A DNA stretch of 64,000 bases, taken from Nemertoderma westbladi. Lineage: Eukaryota; Xenacoelomorpha; Nemertodermatida; Nemertodermatidae. Positions 53,401 to 64,000 of the stretch are shown here, one piece after another. The notes beneath the pieces are model-generated. The model worked only from the letters and a program-made list of their open reading frames with translations, ran no database searches and had not been told where the DNA came from. The position numbers and the translations under genes are program-made. The stretch is from positions 97,724 through 161,723 of the forward strand of contig JAUCBJ010009100.1 in the NCBI GenBank assembly GCA_032718475.1, in the 5' to 3' direction. Every line of letters starts with the position of its first letter. The first letter of the stretch is position 1.

Positions 53401-56400
53401 TTCGACCAATCGCAATGTTTCTACTCACCTATTTCGACCAATCGCAATGTTTCTACTCACCTGTTTCGACCAATCACAATGTTTCTACTCACCTATTTCG
53501 ACCAATCGCAATGTTTCTACTCACCTGTTTCGACCAATCGCAATGTTTCTACTCACCTGTTTCGACCAATCACAATGTTTCTACTCACCTATTTCGACCA
53601 ATCGCAATGTTTCTACTCACCTGTTTCGACCAATCACAATGTTTCTACTCACCTATTTTGACCAATCACAATGTTTCTACTCACCTGTTTCGACCAATCA
53701 CAATGTTTCTACTCACCTATTTCGACCAATCACAATGTTTCTACTCACCTATTTCGACCAATCGCAATGTTTCTACTCACCTGTTTCGACCAATCACAAT
53801 GTTTCTACTCACCTATTTCGACCAATCGCAATGTTTCTACTCACCTGTTTCGACCAATCGCAATGTTTCTACTCACCTGTTTCGACCAATCACAATGTTT
53901 CTACTCACCTATTTCGACCAATCGCAATGTTTCTACTCACCTGTTTCGACCAATCACAATGTTTCTACTCACCTATTTTGACCAATCACAATGTTTCTAC
54001 TCACCTGTTTCGACCAATCACAATGTTTCTACTCACCTATTTCGACCAATCACAATGTTTCTACTCACCTATTTCGACCAATCGCAATGTTTCTACTCAC
54101 CTGTTTCGACCAATCACAATGTTTCTACTCACCTGTTTCGACCAATCACAATGTTTCTACTCACCTGTTTCGACCAATCACAATGTTTCTACTCACCTGT
54201 TTCGACCAATCACAATGTTTCTACTCACCTGTTTCGACCAATCACAATGTTTCTACTCACCTGTTTCGACCAATCACAATGTTTCTACTCACCTGTTTCG
54301 ACCAATCACAATGTTTCTACTCACCTGTTTCGACCAATCACAATGTTTCTACTCACCTGTTTCGACCAATCACAATGTTTCTACTCACCTGTTTCGACCA
54401 ATCACAATGTTTCTACTCACCTGTTTCGACCAATCACAATGTTTCTACTCACCTGTTTCGACCAATCACAATGTTTCTACTCACCTGTTTCGACCAATCA
54501 CAATGTTTCTACTCACCTGTTTCGACCAATCACAATGTTTCTACTCACCTGTTTTGACCAATCACAATGTTTCTACTCACCTGTTTCGACCAATCACAAT
54601 GTTTCTACTCACCTGTTTCGACCAATCACAATGTTTCTACTCACCTGTTTCGACCAATCACAATGTTTCTACTCACCTGTTTCGACCAATCACAATGTTT
54701 CTACTCACCTGTTTCGACCAATCACAATGTTTCTACTCACCTGTTTCGACCAATCACAATGTTTCTACTCACCTGTTTCGACCAATCACAATGTTTCTAC
54801 TCACCTGTTTCGACCAATCACAATGTTTCTACTCACCTGTTTCGACCAATCACAATGTTTCTACTCACCTGTTTCGACCAATCACAATGTTTCTACTCAC
54901 CTGTTTCGACCAATCACAATGTTTCTACTCACCTGTTTCGACCAATCACAATGTTTCTACTCACCTGTTTCGACCAATCACAATGTTTCTACTCACCTGT
55001 TTCGACCAATCACAATGTTTCTACTCACCTGTTTCGACCAATCACAATGTTTCTACTCACCTGTTTCGACCAATCACAATGTTTCTACTCACCTGTTTCG
55101 ACCAATCACAATGTTTCTACTCACCTGTTTCGACCAATCACAATGTTTCTACTCACCTGTTTCGACCAATCACAATGTTTCTACTCACCTGTTTCGACCA
55201 ATCACAATGTTTCTACTCACCTGTTTCGACCAATCACAATGTTTCTACTCACCTGTTTCGACCAATCACAATGTTTCTACTCACCTGTTTCGACCAATCA
55301 CAATGTTTCTACTCACCTGTTTCGACCAATCACAATGTTTCTACTCACCTGTTTCGACCAATCACAATGTTTCTACTCACCTGTTTCGACCAATCACAAT
55401 GTTTCTACTCACCTGTTTCGACCAATCACAATGTTTCTACTCACCTGTTTCGACCAATCACAATGTTTCTACTCACCTGTTTCGACCAATCACAATGTTT
55501 CTACTCACCTGTTTCGACCAATCACAATGTTTCTACTCACCTGTTTCGACCAATCACAATGTTTCTACTCACCTGTTTCGACCAATCACAATGTTTCTAC
55601 TCACCTGTTTCGACCAATCACAATGTTTCTACTCACCTATTTCGACCAATCGCAATGTTTCTACTCACCTGTTTCGACCAATCACAATGTTTCTACTCAC
55701 CTATTTCGACCAATCGCAATGTTTCTACTCACCTATTTCGACCAATCGCAATGTTTCTACTCACCTGTTTCGACCAATCACAATGTTTCTACTCACCTAT
55801 TTCGACCAATCGCAATGTTTCTACTCACCTGTTTCGACCAATCGCAATGTTTCTACTCACCTGTTTCGACCAATCACAATGTTTCTACTCACCTATTTCG
55901 ACCAATCGCAATGTTTCTACTCACCTGTTTCGACCAATCACAATGTTTCTACTCACCTATTTTGACCAATCACAATGTTTCTACTCACCTGTTTCGACCA
56001 ATCACAATGTTTCTACTCACCTATTTCGACCAATCACAATGTTTCTACTCACCTATTTCGACCAATCGCAATGTTTCTACTCACCTGTTTCGACCAATCA
56101 CAATGTTTCTACTCACCTATTTCGACCAATCACAATGTTTCTACTCACCTGTTTCGACCAATCGCAATGTTTCTACTCACCTGTTTCGACCAATCACAAT
56201 GTTTCTACTCACCTATTTCGACCAATCGCAATGTTTCTACTCACCTGTTTCGACCAATCACAATGTTTCTACTCACCTATTTTGACCAATCACAATGTTT
56301 CTACTCACCTGTTTCGACCAATCACAATGTTTCTACTCACCTGTTTCGACCAATCACAATGTTTCTACTCACCTATTTCGACCAATCGCAATGTTTCTAC

Positions 56401-57085
56401 TCACCTGTTTCGACCAATCACAATGTTTCTACTCACCTGTTTCGACCAATCACAATGTTTCTACTCACCTGTTTCGACCAATCACAATGTTTCTACTCAC
56501 CTGTTTCGACCAATCACAATGTTTCTACTCACCTGTTTCGACCAATCACAATGTTTCTACTCACCTGTTTCGACCAATCACAATGTTTCTACTCACCTGT
56601 TTCGACCAATCACAATGTTTCTACTCACCTGTTTCGACCAATCACAATGTTTCTACTCACCTGTTTCGACCAATCACAATGTTTCTACTCACCTGTTTCG
56701 ACCAATCACAATGTTTCTACTCACCTGTTTCGACCAATCACAATGTTTCTACTCACCTGTTTCGACCAATCACAATGTTTCTACTCACCTGTTTCGACCA
56801 ATCACAATGTTTCTACTCACCTGTTTCGACCAATCACAATGTTTCTACTCACCTGTTTCGACCAATCACAATGTTTCTACTCACCTGTTTCGACCAATCA
56901 CAATGTTTCTACTCACCTGTTTCGACCAATCACAATGTTTCTACTCACCTGTTTCGACCAATCACAATGTTTCTACTCACCTGTTTTGACCAATCACAAT
57001 GTTTCTACTCACCTGTTTCGACCAATCACAATGTTTCTACTCACCTGTTTCGTCCAATCACAATGTTTCTACTCACCTGTTTTGA

Positions 57086-60000
57086 CCAATCACAATGTTT
57101 CTACTCACCTGTTTCGACCAATCACAATGTTTCTACTCACCTGTTTCGACCAATCACAATGTTTCTACTCACCTGTTTCGACCAATCACAATGTTTCTAC
57201 TCACCTGTTTCGACCAATCACAATGTTTCTACTCACCTGTTTCGACCAATCACAATGTTTCTACTCACCTGTTTCGACCAATCACAATGTTTCTACTCAC
57301 CTGTTTCGACCAATCACAATGTTTCTACTCACCTGTTTCGACCAATCACAATGTTTCTACTCACCTGTTTCGACCAATCACAATGTTTCTACTCACCTGT
57401 TTCGACCAATCACAATGTTTCTACTCACCTGTTTCGACCAATCACAATGTTTCTACTCACCTGTTTCGACCAATCACAATGTTTCTACTCACCTGTTTCG
57501 ACCAATCACAATGTTTCTACTCACCTGTTTCGACCAATCACAATGTTTCTACTCACCTGTTTCGACCAATCACAATGTTTCTACTCACCTGTTTCGACCA
57601 ATCACAATGTTTCTACTCACCTGTTTCGACCAATCACAATGTTTCTACTCACCTGTTTCGACCAATCACAATGTTTCTACTCACCTGTTTCGACCAATCA
57701 CAATGTTTCTACTCACCTGTTTCGACCAATCACAATGTTTCTACTCACCTGTTTCGACCAATCACAATGTTTCTACTCACCTGTTTCGACCAATCACAAT
57801 GTTTCTACTCACCTGTTTCGACCAATCACAATGTTTCTACTCACCTGTTTCGACCAATCACAATGTTTCTACTCACCTGTTTCGACCAATCACAATGTTT
57901 CTACTCACCTGTTTCGACCAATCACAATGTTTCTACTCACCTGTTTCGACCAATCACAATGTTTCTACTCACCTGTTTCGACCAATCACAATGTTTCTAC
58001 TCACCTGTTTCGACCAATCACAATGTTTCTACTCACCTGTTTCGACCAATCACAATGTTTCTACTCACCTGTTTCGACCAATCACAATGTTTCTACTCAC
58101 CTGTTTCGACCAATCACAATGTTTCTACTCACCTGTTTCGACCAATCACAATGTTTCTACTCACCTGTTTCGACCAATCACAATGTTTCTACTCACCTGT
58201 TTCGACCAATCACAATGTTTCTACTCACCTGTTTCGACCAATCACAATGTTTCTACTCACCTGTTTCGACCAATCACAATGTTTCTACTCACCTGTTTCG
58301 ACCAATCACAATGTTTCTACTCACCTGTTTCGACCAATCACAATGTTTCTACTCACCTGTTTCGACCAATCACAATGTTTCTACTCACCTGTTTCGACCA
58401 ATCACAATGTTTCTACTCACCTGTTTCGACCAATCACAATGTTTCTACTCACCTGTTTCGACCAATCACAATGTTTCTACTCACCTGTTTCGACCAATCA
58501 CAATGTTTCTACTCACCTGTTTCGACCAATCACAATGTTTCTACTCACCTGTTTCGACCAATCACAATGTTTCTACTCACCTGTTTCGACCAATCACAAT
58601 GTTTCTACTCACCTGTTTCGACCAATCACAATGTTTCTACTCACCTGTTTCGACCAATCACAATGTTTCTACTCACCTGTTTCGACCAATCACAATGTTT
58701 CTACTCACCTGTTTCGACCAATCACAATGTTTCTACTCACCTGTTTCGACCAATCACAATGTTTCTACTCACCTGTTTCGACCAATCACAATGTTTCTAC
58801 TCACCTGTTTCGACCAATCACAATGTTTCTACTCACCTGTTTCGACCAATCACAATGTTTCTACTCACCTGTTTCGACCAATCACAATGTTTCTACTCAC
58901 CTGTTTCGACCAATCACAATGTTTCTACTCACCTGTTTCGACCAATCACAATGTTTCTACTCACCTGTTTCGACCAATCACAATGTTTCTACTCACCTGT
59001 TTCGACCAATCACAATGTTTCTACTCACCTGTTTCGACCAATCACAATGTTTCTACTCACCTGTTTCGACCAATCACAATGTTTCTACTCACCTGTTTCG
59101 ACCAATCACAATGTTTCTACTCACCTGTTTCGACCAATCACAATGTTTCTACTCACCTGTTTCGACCAATCACAATGTTTCTACTCACCTGTTTCGACCA
59201 ATCACAATGTTTCTACTCACCTGTTTCGACCAATCACAATGTTTCTACTCACCTGTTTCGACCAATCACAATGTTTCTACTCACCTGTTTCGACCAATCA
59301 CAATGTTTCTACTCACCTGTTTCGACCAATCACAATGTTTCTACTCACCTGTTTCGACCAATCACAATGTTTCTACTCACCTGTTTCGACCAATCACAAT
59401 GTTTCTACTCACCTGTTTCGACCAATCACAATGTTTCTACTCACCTGTTTCGACCAATCACAATGTTTCTACTCACCTGTTTCGACCAATCACAATGTTT
59501 CTACTCACCTGTTTCGACCAATCACAATGTTTCTACTCACCTGTTTCGACCAATCACAATGTTTCTACTCACCTGTTTCGACCAATCACAATGTTTCTAC
59601 TCACCTGTTTCGACCAATCACAATGTTTCTACTCACCTGTTTCGACCAATCACAATGTTTCTACTCACCTGTTTCGACCAATCACAATGTTTCTACTCAC
59701 CTGTTTCGACCAATCACAATGTTTCTACTCACCTGTTTCGACCAATCACAATGTTTCTACTCACCTGTTTCGACCAATCACAATGTTTCTACTCACCTGT
59801 TTCGACCAATCACAATGTTTCTACTCACCTGTTTCGACCAATCACAATGTTTCTACTCACCTGTTTCGACCAATCACAATGTTTCTACTCACCTGTTTCG
59901 ACCAATCACAATGTTTCTACTCACCTGTTTCGACCAATCACAATGTTTCTACTCACCTGTTTCGACCAATCACAATGTTTCTACTCACCTGTTTCGACCA

Positions 60001-63000
60001 ATCACAATGTTTCTACTCACCTGTTTCGACCAATCACAATGTTTCTACTCACCTGTTTCGACCAATCACAATGTTTCTACTCACCTGTTTCGACCAATCA
60101 CAATGTTTCTACTCACCTGTTTCGACCAATCACAATGTTTCTACTCACCTGTTTCGACCAATCACAATGTTTCTACTCACCTGTTTCGACCAATCACAAT
60201 GTTTCTACTCACCTGTTTCGACCAATCACAATGTTTCTACTCACCTGTTTCGACCAATCACAATGTTTCTACTCACCTGTTTCGACCAATCACAATGTTT
60301 CTACTCACCTGTTTCGACCAATCACAATGTTTCTACTCACCTGTTTCGACCAATCACAATGTTTCTACTCACCTGTTTCGACCAATCACAATGTTTCTAC
60401 TCACCTGTTTCGACCAATCACAATGTTTCTACTCACCTGTTTCGACCAATCACAATGTTTCTACTCACCTGTTTCGACCAATCACAATGTTTCTACTCAC
60501 CTGTTTCGACCAATCACAATGTTTCTACTCACCTGTTTCGACCAATCACAATGTTTCTACTCACCTGTTTCGACCAATCACAATGTTTCTACTCACCTGT
60601 TTCGACCAATCACAATGTTTCTACTCACCTGTTTCGACCAATCACAATGTTTCTACTCACCTGTTTCGACCAATCACAATGTTTCTACTCACCTGTTTCG
60701 ACCAATCACAATGTTTCTACTCACCTGTTTCGACCAATCACAATGTTTCTACTCACCTGTTTCGACCAATCACAATGTTTCTACTCACCTGTTTCGACCA
60801 ATCACAATGTTTCTACTCACCTGTTTCGACCAATCACAATGTTTCTACTCACCTGTTTCGACCAATCACAATGTTTCTACTCACCTGTTTCGACCAATCA
60901 CAATGTTTCTACTCACCTGTTTCGACCAATCACAATGTTTCTACTCACCTGTTTCGACCAATCACAATGTTTCTACTCACCTGTTTCGACCAATCACAAT
61001 GTTTCTACTCACCTGTTTCGACCAATCACAATGTTTCTACTCACCTGTTTCGACCAATCACAATGTTTCTACTCACCTGTTTCGACCAATCACAATGTTT
61101 CTACTCACCTGTTTCGACCAATCACAATGTTTCTACTCACCTGTTTCGACCAATCACAATGTTTCTACTCACCTGTTTCGACCAATCACAATGTTTCTAC
61201 TCACCTGTTTCGACCAATCACAATGTTTCTACTCACCTGTTTCGACCAATCACAATGTTTCTACTCACCTGTTTCGACCAATCACAATGTTTCTACTCAC
61301 CTGTTTCGACCAATCACAATGTTTCTACTCACCTGTTTCGACCAATCACAATGTTTCTACTCACCTGTTTCGACCAATCACAATGTTTCTACTCACCTGT
61401 TTCGACCAATCACAATGTTTCTACTCACCTGTTTCGACCAATCACAATGTTTCTACTCACCTGTTTCGACCAATCACAATGTTTCTACTCACCTGTTTCG
61501 ACCAATCACAATGTTTCTACTCACCTGTTTCGACCAATCACAATGTTTCTACTCACCTGTTTCGACCAATCACAATGTTTCTACTCACCTGTTTCGACCA
61601 ATCACAATGTTTCTACTCACCTGTTTCGACCAATCACAATGTTTCTACTCACCTGTTTCGACCAATCACAATGTTTCTACTCACCTGTTTCGACCAATCA
61701 CAATGTTTCTACTCACCTGTTTCGACCAATCACAATGTTTCTACTCACCTGTTTCGACCAATCACAATGTTTCTACTCACCTGTTTCGACCAATCACAAT
61801 GTTTCTACTCACCTGTTTCGACCAATCACAATGTTTCTACTCACCTGTTTCGACCAATCACAATGTTTCTACTCACCTGTTTCGACCAATCACAATGTTT
61901 CTACTCACCTGTTTCGACCAATCACAATGTTTCTACTCACCTGTTTCGACCAATCACAATGTTTCTACTCACCTGTTTCGACCAATCACAATGTTTCTAC
62001 TCACCTGTTTCGACCAATCACAATGTTTCTACTCACCTGTTTCGACCAATCACAATGTTTCTACTCACCTGTTTCGACCAATCACAATGTTTCTACTCAC
62101 CTGTTTCGACCAATCACAATGTTTCTACTCACCTGTTTCGACCAATCACAATGTTTCTACTCACCTGTTTCGACCAATCACAATGTTTCTACTCACCTGT
62201 TTCGACCAATCACAATGTTTCTACTCACCTGTTTCGACCAATCACAATGTTTCTACTCACCTGTTTCGACCAATCACAATGTTTCTACTCACCTGTTTCG
62301 ACCAATCACAATGTTTCTACTCACCTGTTTCGACCAATCACAATGTTTCTACTCACCTGTTTCGACCAATCACAATGTTTCTACTCACCTGTTTCGACCA
62401 ATCACAATGTTTCTACTCACCTGTTTCGACCAATCACAATGTTTCTACTCACCTGTTTCGACCAATCACAATGTTTCTACTCACCTGTTTCGACCAATCA
62501 CAATGTTTCTACTCACCTGTTTCGACCAATCACAATGTTTCTACTCACCTGTTTCGACCAATCACAATGTTTCTACTCACCTGTTTCGACCAATCACAAT
62601 GTTTCTACTCACCTGTTTCGACCAATCACAATGTTTCTACTCACCTGTTTCGACCAATCACAATGTTTCTACTCACCTGTTTCGACCAATCACAATGTTT
62701 CTACTCACCTGTTTCGACCAATCACAATGTTTCTACTCACCTGTTTCGACCAATCACAATGTTTCTACTCACCTGTTTCGACCAATCACAATGTTTCTAC
62801 TCACCTGTTTCGACCAATCACAATGTTTCTACTCACCTGTTTCGACCAATCACAATGTTTCTACTCACCTGTTTCGACCAATCACAATGTTTCTACTCAC
62901 CTGTTTCGACCAATCACAATGTTTCTACTCACCTGTTTCGACCAATCACAATGTTTCTACTCACCTGTTTCGACCAATCACAATGTTTCTACTCACCTGT

Positions 63001-64000
63001 TTCGACCAATCACAATGTTTCTACTCACCTGTTTCGACCAATCACAATGTTTCTACTCACCTGTTTCGACCAATCACAATGTTTCTACTCACCTGTTTCG
63101 ACCAATCACAATGTTTCTACTCACCTGTTTCGACCAATCACAATGTTTCTACTCACCTGTTTCGACCAATCACAATGTTTCTACTCACCTGTTTCGACCA
63201 ATCACAATGTTTCTACTCACCTGTTTCGACCAATCACAATGTTTCTACTCACCTGTTTCGACCAATCACAATGTTTCTACTCACCTGTTTCGACCAATCA
63301 CAATGTTTCTACTCACCTGTTTCGACCAATCACAATGTTTCTACTCACCTGTTTCGACCAATCACAATGTTTCTACTCACCTGTTTCGACCAATCACAAT
63401 GTTTCTACTCACCTGTTTCGACCAATCACAATGTTTCTACTCACCTGTTTCGACCAATCACAATGTTTCTACTCACCTGTTTCGACCAATCACAATGTTT
63501 CTACTCACCTGTTTCGACCAATCACAATGTTTCTACTCACCTGTTTCGACCAATCACAATGTTTCTACTCACCTGTTTCGACCAATCACAATGTTTCTAC
63601 TCACCTGTTTCGACCAATCACAATGTTTCTACTCACCTGTTTCGACCAATCACAATGTTTCTACTCACCTGTTTCGACCAATCACAATGTTTCTACTCAC
63701 CTGTTTCGACCAATCACAATGTTTCTACTCACCTGTTTCGACCAATCACAATGTTTCTACTCACCTGTTTCGACCAATCACAATGTTTCTACTCACCTGT
63801 TTCGACCAATCACAATGTTTCTACTCACCTGTTTCGACCAATCACAATGTTTCTACTCACCTGTTTCGACCAATCACAATGTTTCTACTCACCTGTTTCG
63901 ACCAATCACAATGTTTCTACTCACCTGTTTCGACCAATCACAATGTTTCTACTCACCTGTTTCGACCAATCACAATGTTTCTACTCACCTGTTTCGACCA
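57086..64000. repeat. homogeneous domain of the 32-bp satellite
   Basis: From about 57086 to the window end I see no variant among roughly 216 consecutive units, in contrast to the variant-rich 39-54 kb part. Another nearly uniform domain covers about 54.08-55.63 kb. AATCGCAATG units are concentrated between 50.6 and 56.4 kb. Confidence 0.9.

Larger units (their letters stand above)
39253..64000. repeat. 32-bp satellite, about 770 units, continuing past the window end
   Basis: Unit containing CACCTGTTTCGACCAATC, then ACAATGTTTCTACT, repeated from 39253 to the end. Main variants are TTTCGACC/TTTTGACC, AATCACAATG/AATCGCAATG, CACCTG/CACCTA/CACATG, TTTCTACT/TTTCAACT and CGACC/CGTCC. Three forward frames stay open for long distances because 32 is not a multiple of three and the unit lacks stops except where TTTTGA falls in frame; these frames are not genes. 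Each unit includes CCAATCA, a CCAAT-box core. Confidence 0.98.

Noticed and set aside
39272-56989. Long forward frames of up to 2,268 codons over the 32-bp array (repeating MFLLTCFDQSQCFYSPVSTNHN pattern)
   Set aside because: They are produced by a stop-free 32-bp unit read in rotating frames, three frames are open at once, and start or stop positions only follow TTTTGA variants. There is no sign of codon-level selection.
39253-64000. CRISPR-like array (32-bp repeat)
   Set aside because: The repeats are directly head-to-tail with no spacers, in a eukaryotic context, and no cas genes are present.

Overview
The window reads as a repeat-dominated piece of an invertebrate animal genome. The evidence is a BEL/Pao LTR retrotransposon (a superfamily known from metazoans), two different endonuclease-type LINEs, a Penelope-like reverse transcriptase scrap, a TIR-type DNA element, and satellite arrays whose variants are often CpG-to-TpG/CpA transitions, which suggests germline cytosine methylation. 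I cannot name the species. There are no bacterial features, no tRNA or rRNA, and no CRISPR array. No complete ordinary host gene can be supported; one short candidate exon lies near 35.8-36.06 kb.

Layout. 1-4856: a 22-bp satellite containing a 2,217-bp duplication that carries a short poly(A)-tailed insertion twice. 4904-8667 (+): a decayed LINE (LINE-1 here) lying inside that satellite and itself split by a DNA transposon with 65-bp inverted repeats (7111-7605). 8668-10039: the 22-bp satellite resumes. 10091-26639 (-): a very large (about 16.5 kb) BEL/Pao element, read right to left: 1,415-bp 5' LTR, an unrecognised leader ORF, gag, protease, RT, RNase H, integrase, a 1.2-kb spacer with three short repeats, then a long accessory ORF present as two tandem 2,401-bp copies, a polypurine tract and a 5'-truncated left LTR copy. 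26640-about 35600 (+): a second LINE (LINE-2 here) abutting the BEL LTR. Its RT coding sequence contains two exploded minisatellites (63 x 50 bp and 102 x 27 bp), and an inverted array of 14/15-bp units sits in its 3' region. 35.6-39.25 kb: mostly unrecognised sequence with a 19-bp array (about 101 copies) and a Penelope-like RT fragment. 39253-64000: a 32-bp satellite of about 770 copies that runs off the window end.

The BEL/Pao element is the only set of genes that works together. Its leader ORF overlaps the gag start (ATGA), gag-pol follows the canonical order but is broken by frameshifts in the gag N-terminus and by one in-frame UGA between RT and RNase H, and its accessory ORF combines a 3'-5' exonuclease-like region with two CCHC zinc knuckles. 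The most unusual signal is a 24-27-bp DNA motif that can fold into a GAAA-tetraloop hairpin. It occurs several times in the LTRs and again, in different reading frames, inside gag and inside the accessory ORF; the long transcribed part of the LTR also carries repeated C(UUCG)G hairpin modules. The second strong signal is in LINE-2, where both arrays are tandem expansions of the element's own RT codons, one of them seemingly perfect and in frame over 2.75 kb.
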